From an uncultured Oscillospiraceae bacterium (GTDB taxonomy: Bacteria > Bacillota > Clostridia > Oscillospirales > Oscillospiraceae), in assembly GCA_910585265.1 (NCBI GenBank), contig CAJUCA010000079.1, positions 1 to 9,656 on the forward strand: 9,656 bases of DNA. Direction: 5' to 3'. The position numbers and the translations under genes are program-made. Under the pieces are notes generated by a model. The model was not told where the DNA came from. It worked only from the letters and a program-made list of their open reading frames with translations, and searched no databases. Positions within the stretch are counted from its first letter, which is position 1, and each line of letters begins with the position of its first letter. Below, piece after piece: positions 1 through 6,214 of the stretch.

Positions 1-3
1 ATA

Positions 4-53
4 GGGCTTTGCCCGTATAGGAAGAACCCCCGGCTTCGCCGGGGGGTTCCTAT
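4..53. repeat. Hairpin module (GTATAGGAA type) downstream of the Cys/His protein gene
   Basis: Two adjacent hairpins. The small one is GGGC-TTT-GCCC at 4-14. The larger has an outer stem ATAGGAA (17-23) with TTCCTAT (47-53) and an inner stem CCCCCGGC (27-34) with GCCGGGGG (38-45) around a TTC loop; three bases on one side and one on the other are unpaired between the stems. It lies just past the stop of the minus-strand secreted-protein gene, so it may end that transcript, although no clear T-tract follows. The leader GTATAGGAA (15-23) recurs at 9275-9283, also immediately before a GC-rich hairpin, so this looks like a dispersed module rather than a simple terminator. The left side may continue beyond the window. 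Confidence 0.6.
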
Positions 54-70
54 TCACAGATCCGTTTTTC

Positions 71-496
71 TCACCAGCCGCAGTGCCGCCCGCCGCCGTG
101 GCAGCCACCCCGGACGCCCCAGGTGCCGGTGGTGGTTCCGGTGGTATAGGGGCAGTTCCCACCGCAGTAGCCTGCGGCGTGGTTGGCTCCGCAGTAGGTC
201 ACGCCGTCATGGACATGACGGCCCGCCAGGGTGCAGTCCTCCACCGGGCACAGGGCGATGCAGGTGCCGTCACACCAGCCGTTGGCGTGGTGGAAGCCGC
301 AGTAGGTCACGCCGTTGTGGACGTGGCGGCCGGTCAGGGTGCAGTCCTCCACGGGGCACGCGGCGTAACGGCTGGTGCTGGCCTGCCAGCCCCGGGCGGC
401 CCGGCCGTGCCCGCCGTGGGCGAAGGCCACGGGGATCATCAGGGACACCGCGCAGGCGGCGCACAGGGCGGATACAAGCAGTTTTTTCAGAGACAT
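71..496 (-). CDS. Small secreted Cys/His-rich protein with two tandem 36-residue repeats
   Basis: A 141-residue protein of unknown function. Residues 1-26 form a signal peptide (two Lys, a hydrophobic core, then AFA before His27), so it is probably exported. The mature part has two near-identical units, 47-79 and 83-115, each starting CPVEDCTL and following the pattern C-x4-C-x5-H-x-H-x5-C-x3-H-x4-C-x3-C. In unit 1 these are C47, C52, H58, H60, C66, H70, C75 and C79. The tail (128-141) is Gly/His/Cys-rich. The conserved Cys and His suggest metal binding or a disulfide-rich fold; that is inference. The start is supported by GGAGGT at 506-511, 9 nt upstream, and by a promoter at 554-582. The opposite strand also has a long open frame, explained by base bias and the internal repeat. 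I do not recognise a named family; HVH-x-GVTYCG units resemble repeats in uncharacterised Clostridia exported proteins. Confidence 0.85.
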   Translation of the reverse strand: MSLKKLLVSALCAACAVSLMIPVAFAHGGHGRAARGWQASTSRYAACPVEDCTLTGRHVHNGVTYCGFHHANGWCDGTCIALCPVEDCTLAGRHVHDGVTYCGANHAAGYCGGNCPYTTGTTTGTWGVRGGCHGGGRHCGW

Positions 497-553
497 GATG
501 GTTCTACCTCCAGAAATTTTTTATGGATTGGCGATGTGACTATTGCTATCGTC

Positions 554-582
554 ATTGTAGCACCGCCCCACTGAAAATGCAA
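554..582 (-). promoter_or_regulatory. Promoter for the Cys/His-rich secreted protein gene
   Basis: On the minus strand, a -35 box TTGCAT (577-582) and a -10 box TACAAT (554-559) are separated by exactly 17 nt. Transcription would start near 547, giving a leader of about 50 nt before the ATG at 496. The gene can therefore be expressed independently of the MATE gene upstream, which shows no strong terminator of its own. Confidence 0.75.
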
Positions 583-609
583 GCCCTTTTTCAAAAAATT
601 TTTCCAAGC

Positions 610-2007
610 CTACGTCCCGGCCTCCGGCTGGACGGAGAGGGTCACATCGTTGATCCACCGCCCGCTGAGGAACCGCTTGGTGCCCAGCACGGTTTTCACC
701 ACGTTTTCGCTCATCATGGACAGGTACACCCACAGAATGCCCAGCTGGAACACCAGCCCGGACAGCACCGCCAGGGGCAGGGCCACCGCCCACAGGGGCG
801 TCAGGTCGATGAGGGTGGCCATCCGCACGTCCCCGCCGCCCCGGAGCACCCCCACGATGTTGGTGCACTCAAAGGACCGCAGGGGCATCATGCAGAACAT
901 GATGGTCAGCATCATGGTGCAGATCTCCTGGGCCTGGGCGGACAGCTTGAACAGCGGGTAGAGGAAGGGGGCCACCACATAGTACAGCACCCCCAGGAAC
1001 AACGCCCCAGCCCCCAGCCCAAAGAGGAAGGCCAGCACATTCAGCAGCGCGCCCAGGGAGTACACCTTGTCGGCGCGGCCCGAACCGATCTCCTGTCCAA
1101 TGAGGATGGCGGCGGTGCCCGAGATGGCGAACACCCCCACGGTGCACAGGTTGGTGATGTTCCCGGCGATGGCGTAGGCCGCCAGGATGTCCTCCGACCC
1201 CTCCATGTGGCCCATGATGGTGGGGAACAGGGAGGTGCCCAGCCCCCAGAACGTCTCATTGCACATCACGGGGGTGGCGAAGCGGGCGAACCGCCGCACC
1301 ATCTCCCCGCCGGGGTGGAACAGCAGGGCGGGGTTGAGCTTGAACTTCTTGTCCCGCACCGCCCACACCACGGCGATGGAGCAGGACAGCACCCGGGCCA
1401 GCAGGGTGGCCAGGGCCGCTCCCCGCTCCGCCAGCTGGGGCGCGCCCAGGTTGCCGAAAATGAACACCCAGTTCAGGAAGGTGTTGCTGGCCATGGACAC
1501 GCCCAGGATGATCAGGCCCCGGTTGGGGTCGCCCATGGCCCGGTGTACGCCGATGTAGACCTGCACGAAGCTGTCAAAGAAATAGGACCAGCCCACGATC
1601 CGGGCGTACCGGGCGGCGGTGGCCACCACCGCCGGATCGTTGCCGAACAGGCCCATAAACCGCTCCGGCAGGAAGCCCATCACCAGGGCGAACGCCAGCC
1701 CGATGGCCCCAGCGGCGTACATACCGATGCCCATCACCCGGTTGATGGACTGCAAATCTCCCTTGCCCCGGTACTGGCTGATCAGCACGGAGGAGCCGCT
1801 CTGTATGCCGAACATCATGAGCTGCACCACAAACACCGGGATGTTGGCCAGCGTCACCCCCGCCAGGGGGCCTTGGCCCATGGTGCCCACCATAAAGGTG
1901 TCCACCAGGCCCAGGGAGTTGGTGATCAGGTTTTGAAACAGGATGGGCAGGGCCAGGGCCAGCAGCCTGCCGTAAAAACCCGGCTCCCGCCGGAATAGCT
2001 TTAACAT
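610..2007 (-). CDS. MATE-family multidrug/toxin efflux transporter
   Basis: A 465-residue polytopic membrane protein of the MatE family, which exports cationic drugs and toxic compounds in exchange for Na+ or H+. The length fits the usual 440-470. It shows the family's two-fold repeat: LPILFQNLITNSLGLVDTFMVG near residues 19-41 opens the first half, and a related stretch follows GVHRAMGDPN (153-162). The second half has ATPVMCNETFWGLGTS (244-259) and the matching GVLRGGGDVR (386-395). The start at 2007 is preferred over an in-frame ATG at 2163 because AGGAG lies at 2016-2020, 8 nt upstream, and the 52-residue extension would be translated palindromic repeat DNA. The gene lies 157 bp downstream of the cysteine desulfurase with no clear promoter of its own, so cotranscription across the repeat is likely. 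The substrate cannot be deduced. Confidence 0.92.
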   Translation of the reverse strand: MLKLFRREPGFYGRLLALALPILFQNLITNSLGLVDTFMVGTMGQGPLAGVTLANIPVFVVQLMMFGIQSGSSVLISQYRGKGDLQSINRVMGIGMYAAGAIGLAFALVMGFLPERFMGLFGNDPAVVATAARYARIVGWSYFFDSFVQVYIGVHRAMGDPNRGLIILGVSMASNTFLNWVFIFGNLGAPQLAERGAALATLLARVLSCSIAVVWAVRDKKFKLNPALLFHPGGEMVRRFARFATPVMCNETFWGLGTSLFPTIMGHMEGSEDILAAYAIAGNITNLCTVGVFAISGTAAILIGQEIGSGRADKVYSLGALLNVLAFLFGLGAGALFLGVLYYVVAPFLYPLFKLSAQAQEICTMMLTIMFCMMPLRSFECTNIVGVLRGGGDVRMATLIDLTPLWAVALPLAVLSGLVFQLGILWVYLSMMSENVVKTVLGTKRFLSGRWINDVTLSVQPEAGT

Positions 2008-2037
2008 TTGGAAATCTCCTTTTCCTTGATCGCTCAG

Positions 2038-2155
2038 CCCTCCCCCCACAGGGGGGAGGGTGCCCCCGAAGGGGGCGGGTGAGGGGGCGCGCGTTCGGCG
2101 CACCCTCATCCGCCACAGCTTCGCCGCGCCACCTTCCCCCTTGCAGGGGGAAGGC
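2038..2155. repeat. Nested-palindrome intergenic repeat (dispersed-element type)
   Basis: About 118 bp of stacked inverted repeats between cysteine desulfurase and MATE. Hairpin A is CCCTCCCCCC (2038-2047), loop ACA, GGGGGGAGGG (2051-2060), a perfect 10-bp stem. Hairpin B is GCCCCC (2062-2067), loop GAA, GGGGGC (2071-2076). Next, GCGGGTGAGGG (about 2075-2085) can pair with CCCTCATCCGC (2103-2113), with one G-T wobble, around a GC-rich centre. Hairpin C is CCTTCCCCCT (2132-2141), loop TGC, AGGGGGAAGG (2145-2154), a perfect 10-bp stem. Hairpins A and C are similar, so the unit looks built from related ends. Sequence of this style, whose plus-strand translation reads RHSFAAPPSPLQGEG, is in my recollection widespread in GC-rich Clostridia and often miscalled as coding. 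It may attenuate or stabilise the desulfurase-MATE transcript. Confidence 0.8.
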
Positions 2156-2164
2156 ACTCCCACA

Positions 2165-3304
2165 CTACGACAGGGTGGTAAACAGCGTGTCCGCCGCGTC
2201 CTTCAGGGCGGACACCAGCGCGTCCGCCTCCGCCCGGGTGGACTCCGGGGAGAAGGACAGCCGCACCGCCCCGTCCAGCCAGGGCTTGGGCAGGCCCATG
2301 GTGGCGAACACGTGGCTGGGCTTCCCCCTGTGGCAGGCGGAGCCGGAGGAGACGCAGATCCCCCGGTCCCCCAGCACCCGCACCACCACCTCGCTCTTGT
2401 ACCCCGGCAGGGAGATGGCGCAGATGTGGGGCGCGTCCCCGGCGGAGATCACCTCCACCCGGGGGACGGCCTTCTTCAGCTGCTCCAGCGTGTACCCCTT
2501 GATGGCGGCGGTGCGCTCCAGACGGGTCTGGTCCCGCCCCGCCGCCTCCACCGCCGCGGCGAAGGCGGCGATCTGGGCGGTGGCCTCGGTGCCGGAGCGC
2601 AGGCCGTCCTCCTGCCCGCCCCCGGTGAGCAGCGGGCGCAGGCGGACGCCCTTTTTCACGTACAGCGCGCCGATCCCCTTGGGCGCGCCCAGCTTGTGGC
2701 CGCTCACCGCCACCAGGTCCGCCCCCAGCCGGGCCAGGGGGCCGGGCACCTTCAAAAAGCCCTGCACCCCGTCGCAGTGGAACAGGATGGCGGGGTCGTA
2801 AGCCTTCACCGCCTTCACGCAGTCCGCCACGGGGAGCACCGCCCCCGTCTCGTTGTTCACCAGCATCATGGACACCAGGGCGGTGTCCGGCCGCAGGGCC
2901 GCCCTCACCTGCTCTGGGGTGATCCGGCCCCCCCGGTCGGGCTTCAGGCGGGTGATCTCCCACCCCTCCCCCTCCAGATCCTTGCAGGTCTCCAGCACGG
3001 CGGCGTGCTCGATGGCAGTGGTGACAATGTGCCTCCCCCGCCGCCGGTTCCGCTCCGCCCCCCGGCGGAGGGCCCAGTTGTCCCCCTCGGTGCCGCAGGA
3101 GGTGAAGATCACCTCCCCGGGGGCGCACCCCAGGGCGGCGGCCACCGTCTCCCGGTCCGCCTTCACCCTCAGGGCGGCCTCCCGCCCGAACCCGTACCGG
3201 GAGGAGGGATTGCCGAAGCCGTCCAACGCCCGGAGCAGGGCCTCCCGGGCCTCCGGGCGCACCGGGGTGGTGGCGGCGTAATCAAAATATATGGGCTGTC
3301 CCAT
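2165..3304 (-). CDS. Cysteine desulfurase (NifS/IscS-like, PLP-dependent)
   Basis: A 379-residue fold-type I aminotransferase-class-V enzyme that converts L-cysteine to L-alanine and passes the sulfur, as a persulfide, to Fe-S cluster, thiolated-tRNA or cofactor synthesis. Visible features in order: YFDYAATTPV (6-15) at the N-terminus, GNPSS (31-35), H100 stacking on PLP, N151 in VNNETG, D178 and Q181 in HCDGVQ, the PLP lysine K204 in SGHK, the substrate loop RSGTE (236-240), and catalytic C324 in SSGSAC. The start at 3304 is chosen because a GGGAGGGG-type ribosome site lies just upstream and homology begins there; an in-frame ATG at 3475 would precede the promoter at 3347-3375. No iscU, thiI or mnmA neighbour is visible, so the acceptor is unknown and I assign no symbol. 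MATE follows in the same direction. Confidence 0.93.
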   Translation of the reverse strand: MGQPIYFDYAATTPVRPEAREALLRALDGFGNPSSRYGFGREAALRVKADRETVAAALGCAPGEVIFTSCGTEGDNWALRRGAERNRRRGRHIVTTAIEHAAVLETCKDLEGEGWEITRLKPDRGGRITPEQVRAALRPDTALVSMMLVNNETGAVLPVADCVKAVKAYDPAILFHCDGVQGFLKVPGPLARLGADLVAVSGHKLGAPKGIGALYVKKGVRLRPLLTGGGQEDGLRSGTEATAQIAAFAAAVEAAGRDQTRLERTAAIKGYTLEQLKKAVPRVEVISAGDAPHICAISLPGYKSEVVVRVLGDRGICVSSGSACHRGKPSHVFATMGLPKPWLDGAVRLSFSPESTRAEADALVSALKDAADTLFTTLS

Positions 3305-3346
3305 GGATTGGTCCCCTCCCTCGCGGCTGAAGCGATAGATTAGTTC

Positions 3347-3375
3347 ATTGTAGTAGTCCCGGCCTGGAAAGTCAA
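3347..3375 (-). promoter_or_regulatory. Promoter for the cysteine desulfurase gene
   Basis: On the minus strand, TTGACT (3370-3375) and TACAAT (3347-3352) are separated by 17 nt. The transcript would start near 3340, about 36 nt before the ATG at 3304. It is divergent from the prfB promoter, with about 114 bp between the two -35 boxes. Its placement rules out the longer desulfurase start at 3475. Confidence 0.8.
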
Positions 3376-3489
3376 CCGGGAAATCGCCGGAAAGGGACGG
3401 TTTCCCGGCCCTTTCTTTGCCCAAAGTGCCCCCTGGGAGGCGTTTTTTCCGGCGGGCCGCCCCTTTGGGCACCATTTCAAACCTTCCCC

Positions 3490-3518
3490 TTTACAACCGG
3501 CGGATCTTTCTATATAAT
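3490..3518 (+). promoter_or_regulatory. Promoter for prfB
   Basis: TTTACA (3490-3495), then 17 nt, then a perfect TATAAT (3513-3518). Only one -35 base departs from consensus, so this should be a strong constitutive vegetative promoter, fitting an essential translation factor. The start point would be near 3525, giving a leader of about 50 nt. Confidence 0.85.
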
Positions 3519-3575
3519 ACAGAAATTGAGACAACCACAATCTTGCGGCCCGGGCCGCGGAAGGATGAATACGCG

Positions 3576-4697
3576 ATGCTTCAATTTGACGAATACCGGG
3601 TAAAGTTGAACAACCTGAAGCCCGACCTGGACAAGCTGGGCCGCGCCCTGGATCTGGAGAGCGCGGAACGGGAGCTGGACGAGCTCCACGCCCAGTCCGC
3701 CGCCGACGGCTTCTGGGACAACGTGGACAAGGCCCAGAAGGTCCAAAAGCGCATCAGCAGCCTGGAGGGCAAGGTGAACGCCCAGGCCAGGCGTCTGTCC
3801 GCCTGGGACGATCTGATGACCCTGTGCGAGATGGGCAATGAGGAGGAGGACGAGTCCCTCATCCCCGAGGTGGAGGCGGGCTTCGCCGCCCTGGAGGGGG
3901 AGATGGAGACCGCCCGGCTGTCCACCCTGCTGTCCGGGGAGTACGACAACTCCACCGCCATCATCTCCCTCCAGGCGGGGGCCGGGGGCACCGAGGCCCA
4001 GGACTGGGCCCAGATGCTCTACCGGATGTATACCCGGTGGGCGGAGCGGCACGGCTTTACCTATTCCGTGCTGGACTACCAGGACGGGGACGAGGCGGGC
4101 ATCAAGTCCGCCGCCATCCGCATTGAGGGGGACAACGCCTACGGCTACCTCAAGAGCGAGCACGGCGTCCACCGCCTGGTGCGCATCTCCCCCTTCGATG
4201 CCAACGCCCGGCGGCAGACCTCCTTCGCCGCCGTGGAGGTCATGCCCGAGCTGGACGACAGCGTGGAGGTGGACATCCGGGACGAGGACATCGAGCGGCA
4301 GGTGTACCGCTCCTCCGGCGCGGGGGGCCAGCACATCAACAAGACCTCCTCCGCCGTCCGGCTGATCCACAAGCCCACGGGCATCGTGGTGTCCTGCCAG
4401 ACGGAGCGGTCCCAGTTCCAGAACGAGGAGACCTGTATGAAGATGCTCCGCTCCAAGCTGATGCAGATCAAGGAGCAGGAGCACCTGGACAAGATCTCCG
4501 ACATTAAGGGCGTGCAGCTCAAGATCGAGTGGGGCAGCCAGATCCGCTCCTACGTGTTCATGCCCTACCAGCTGGTGAAGGACAACCGCACCGCCTTCGA
4601 GACCTCCAACGTCAACGGCGTGATGGACGGCGACCTGGACGGCTTCATCAACGCCTACCTCACCGCCTCCGCCACCGGAAACTGGGCAGCGAAATAA
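3576..4697 (+). CDS. prfB: Peptide chain release factor 2 (RF2)
   Basis: A 373-residue class I release factor that recognises UGA and UAA stop codons in the ribosomal A site and triggers peptide release. The anticodon-like tripeptide SPF (205-207) identifies RF2 rather than RF1. The catalytic GGQ (250-252) lies in SSGAGGQHINKTSSAV. An N-terminal helical domain (about 1-110) is present, and the length is usual for the family. The start at 3576 is supported by GGAAGGA at 3559-3565, 10 nt upstream; an in-frame upstream ATG at 3417 would precede the promoter. In many bacteria prfB needs a +1 frameshift at an in-frame UGA around codon 26. Here codons 22-32 read GRALDLESAER with no stop, so autoregulation by frameshifting is absent. 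The TAA stop abuts a mobile foldback element. Confidence 0.97.
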   Translation: MLQFDEYRVKLNNLKPDLDKLGRALDLESAERELDELHAQSAADGFWDNVDKAQKVQKRISSLEGKVNAQARRLSAWDDLMTLCEMGNEEEDESLIPEVEAGFAALEGEMETARLSTLLSGEYDNSTAIISLQAGAGGTEAQDWAQMLYRMYTRWAERHGFTYSVLDYQDGDEAGIKSAAIRIEGDNAYGYLKSEHGVHRLVRISPFDANARRQTSFAAVEVMPELDDSVEVDIRDEDIERQVYRSSGAGGQHINKTSSAVRLIHKPTGIVVSCQTERSQFQNEETCMKMLRSKLMQIKEQEHLDKISDIKGVQLKIEWGSQIRSYVFMPYQLVKDNRTAFETSNVNGVMDGDLDGFINAYLTASATGNWAAK

Positions 4698-4857
4698 GAA
4701 CCTGTATTCACAGCCGAAGATGCCGGCTGGGCGAGGGATTTTTTCGCCAGACAAGGCAAATTTTCGCAGGAATACTTTGTGTATTGCAAGAAAATTTAAC
4801 GCTGGATGGCGAAAAAAGACCCGGCCAGACGGCGTTTGAGGTTGTGAATACAGGTTC
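4698..4857. mobile_element. MITE-like foldback element with 15-bp terminal inverted repeats
   Basis: A 160-bp non-coding element directly after the prfB stop. Perfect terminal inverted repeats are GAACCTGTATTCACA (4698-4712) and TGTGAATACAGGTTC (4843-4857). The two halves remain imperfectly complementary all the way to a centre near 4775, each half carrying TTTTTTCGCCA-like and AAATTTTC-like blocks, so the whole unit can fold into one long hairpin. It is flanked by TAA at 4695-4697 and 4858-4860, which would be a 3-bp target duplication; the repeated flank can also be read as TAAGAACC (4695-4702 and 4858-4865), so the exact ends are uncertain by a few bases. There is no transposase inside, so it would move only in trans. 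The T-tract after the left arm could also end prfB transcripts. Confidence 0.82.
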
Positions 4858-4908
4858 TAAGAACCAACTGCCGTCCGGACGGGGCTTTTCCCGCCGGAAG
4901 CAGCACAG

Positions 4909-4941
4909 AAAAATCCTCCCGCAAGCCGCGGGAGGATTTTT
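4909..4941. terminator. Bidirectional intrinsic terminator between prfB and the LCP gene
   Basis: A perfect 14-bp stem: AAAAATCCTCCCGC (4909-4922) pairs with GCGGGAGGATTTTT (4928-4941) around the loop AAGCC. GC-rich inner pairs with A/T runs on both outer edges make it work in both directions. It lies 8 bp past the stop of the minus-strand LCP gene and about 210 bp past the prfB stop, so it serves both convergent transcripts. Confidence 0.92.
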
Positions 4942-4948
4942 GCGTTTC

Positions 4949-5971
4949 TCACGGATGGGCGATCCGCAGCACCTTGGCGGGCACCGGCTCCTCGTAGATC
5001 CCCAGGCCGTTCACCAGCTCCAGGATCTTGTCGTCCTCCAGCTCCCAGTAGGGGTAGATCCAAGTCCCGGGCAGGCCCGCCGTCTCCATGTCGGCGTCCA
5101 GGTCCATGCCCACCGCCTGGGTGCCGAAGTACACCATGGTGTTCAGCGGCATATCGCTCTCCACATACTTGTTCAGGATGTTGATCAGCTCCGTCACCTT
5201 GCCCACGTTGGACAGGGTGACAGTCTGCTTGGCCAGGGCCGTCAGGAAGGCCCGCTGGGTGGCGGCCCGGCCGATGTCCGCGTTGGGGTAGCAGTTCCGG
5301 CAGCGCACCACGCCCTCCGCCTTCTTGCCGTCCAGCAGCTGGTAGCCCGCCTTGATGTGGATGCTGAGATTGCCCACGGGATCGTCGTAGTTCATGTCCA
5401 CCGGCACGTCGAAGTAAACCCCATCGATTTCGTCCACGATCTCCCGGAAAGCCCGGAGGTTCACTTTCACGTAGTAGTCAATGGGCACCGCCAGCATCTT
5501 GGACACGCACTCCCGGGTGGCCTCCACCCCGCCGTAGGAGTAGGAGGCGTTCACCTTGATGTAGGAGCCGTTATACTTCACCACCGTGTCCCGAGGGACG
5601 GAGATCAGGGACGCCTTTTTGTTGACGGTGTCGAACACCCCCAGCATGATGGTGTCGCTGCCCCCCTGGTCGGCCACCCCCAGCAGCAGGCAGGTATAAA
5701 CCCCCTTCCGGCGGTTGAGGGTCAGCTTGTTCCCGGTGCCGGGATCGTCCACCGAGGCGGAGGGCTGCTCCGGCGCGTCCGTGTCGTCGGGGCCCAGGGG
5801 GAAGTCCACCTGGTTGGGCAGGTCGGGGGCGGGGGCGTAGAACTTCAACGCCACGAAGGACACCACCACCACCAGGGACAGGGCGAACAATATAATGTAA
5901 AGCCCCCGGGCAATCCGCCCCAGGGCAGACCGCTTGGCGGGCTTTTTCCCGCGTTTGGGTGAACCGCTCAT
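4949..5971 (-). CDS. LytR-CpsA-Psr (LCP) family cell-wall glycopolymer ligase
   Basis: A 340-residue membrane-anchored protein. LCP enzymes move undecaprenyl-linked glycopolymers (teichoic acid, capsule or similar) onto peptidoglycan outside the membrane. A short basic cytoplasmic N-terminus (KRGKKPAKR, 6-14) precedes one membrane helix (about 23-43). A Pro/Asp-rich linker follows, then the LCP domain (about 90-250). Visible family motifs are LLLGV and SDTIML (D106), LISVPRDT (R127, D128), and the arginine cluster R223/R225 with DIGRAATQR (R235, R240), which corresponds to the usual D-x-GR-x-x-R-Q. The start at 5971 has AGGAAG at 5980-5985, 8 nt upstream; an in-frame ATG at 6049 would add 26 residues with no ribosome site, so it is not used. 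The gene is monocistronic, ending at a strong terminator and divergent from the regulator gene. The polymer is unknown. Confidence 0.9.
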   Translation of the reverse strand: MSGSPKRGKKPAKRSALGRIARGLYIILFALSLVVVVSFVALKFYAPAPDLPNQVDFPLGPDDTDAPEQPSASVDDPGTGNKLTLNRRKGVYTCLLLGVADQGGSDTIMLGVFDTVNKKASLISVPRDTVVKYNGSYIKVNASYSYGGVEATRECVSKMLAVPIDYYVKVNLRAFREIVDEIDGVYFDVPVDMNYDDPVGNLSIHIKAGYQLLDGKKAEGVVRCRNCYPNADIGRAATQRAFLTALAKQTVTLSNVGKVTELINILNKYVESDMPLNTMVYFGTQAVGMDLDADMETAGLPGTWIYPYWELEDDKILELVNGLGIYEEPVPAKVLRIAHP

Positions 5972-6073
5972 GAAACAGGCTTCCTTTCCGCCGGCCCCCA
6001 CGGCGGGGCGCGCGGCATAAAACGTCGGGGACTGCCACGGCCCCCGCATTATGTCAACTTTTGAACGTCCAAT

Positions 6074-6102
6074 AGTATAGCGGACGGCGGCAAAAAAAAC
6101 AA
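6074..6102 (-). promoter_or_regulatory. Candidate promoter for the LCP gene
   Basis: On the minus strand, TATACT (6074-6079) is a good -10 box, and TTGTTT (6097-6102), 17 nt upstream, is a partial -35 box matching only the first three consensus bases. Transcription would start near 6067, about 95 nt before the ATG. It is back to back with the regulator-operon promoter, so the two could share control. Confidence 0.5.
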
Positions 6103-6147
6103 GGCCAGACTGTGAACAATTGATGAAGTTTTTCTTTTTTCACCCCC

Positions 6148-6177
6148 TTGACAGGGGACGGACCCATCTGGTATACT
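6148..6177 (+). promoter_or_regulatory. Promoter of the Crp/Fnr-ABC transporter operon
   Basis: A perfect TTGACA (6148-6153), an 18-nt spacer and TATACT (6172-6177). The start point would fall near 6184, about 30 nt before the ATG at 6215, inside the inverted repeat that begins at 6181. Confidence 0.82.
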
Positions 6178-6180
6178 TCG

Positions 6181-6202
6181 AACTGTACCAAATGAAACAG
6201 TT
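6181..6202 (+). promoter_or_regulatory. Candidate operator: inverted repeat AACTGT-N10-ACAGTT
   Basis: AACTGT (6181-6186) and ACAGTT (6197-6202) form perfect 6-bp arms with a 22-bp total span, the length of a Crp-family dimer site. It sits across the expected transcription start and just before the ribosome site (GGAGG, 6204-6208), where bound protein would repress. The natural candidate is the Crp/Fnr protein encoded immediately downstream, acting on itself. The arms do not match the E. coli CRP (TGTGA) or FNR (TTGAT) half-sites. It could also be a weak RNA hairpin next to the ribosome site. Confidence 0.45.
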
Positions 6203-6214
6203 TGGAGGAATCCT

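Noticed and set aside
203..222. Hairpin GCCGTCAT/ATGACGGC within the Cys/His protein gene
   Set aside because: It arises from the His-Val-His-Asp-Gly-Val codons and is degraded in the other repeat unit, so it is probably a coding by-product.
523..1998. 491-residue open frame on the plus strand opposite MATE
   Set aside because: Low-complexity, His/Gln/Gly-rich translation with no ribosome site; it is a by-product of GC-biased third positions in the real minus-strand gene.
2008..2163. In-frame upstream ATG (2163) extending MATE by 52 residues
   Set aside because: The extension is translation of the palindromic repeat. A good AGGAG site sits just before the ATG at 2007, where family homology begins.
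2060..3343. 427-residue plus-strand frame opposite the cysteine desulfurase
   Set aside because: It starts in repeat DNA, and its translation is Gly/Pro/His-rich without any domain; it is the mirror of a clear enzyme gene.
3419..3470. Inverted repeat GCCCAAAG / CTTTGGGC between the divergent desulfurase and prfB promoters
   Set aside because: 8-bp arms 36 nt apart are weak; I cannot distinguish this from chance in GC-rich DNA.
3565..3603. 12-codon frame (ATG at 3565) overlapping the prfB start, as a possible leader peptide
   Set aside because: The AAGGA site touches its ATG with no spacing, so it fits the prfB ATG at 3576 far better.
4529..5962. 477-residue plus-strand frame across the MITE, the terminator and the LCP antisense
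   Set aside because: It crosses a perfect bidirectional terminator and a mobile element and shows no domain.
6052..6057. Minus-strand TTGACA as the -35 box for the LCP gene
   Set aside because: No AT-rich -10 box lies 16-18 nt downstream; the region is GC-rich. TATACT at 6074-6079 is a better candidate.
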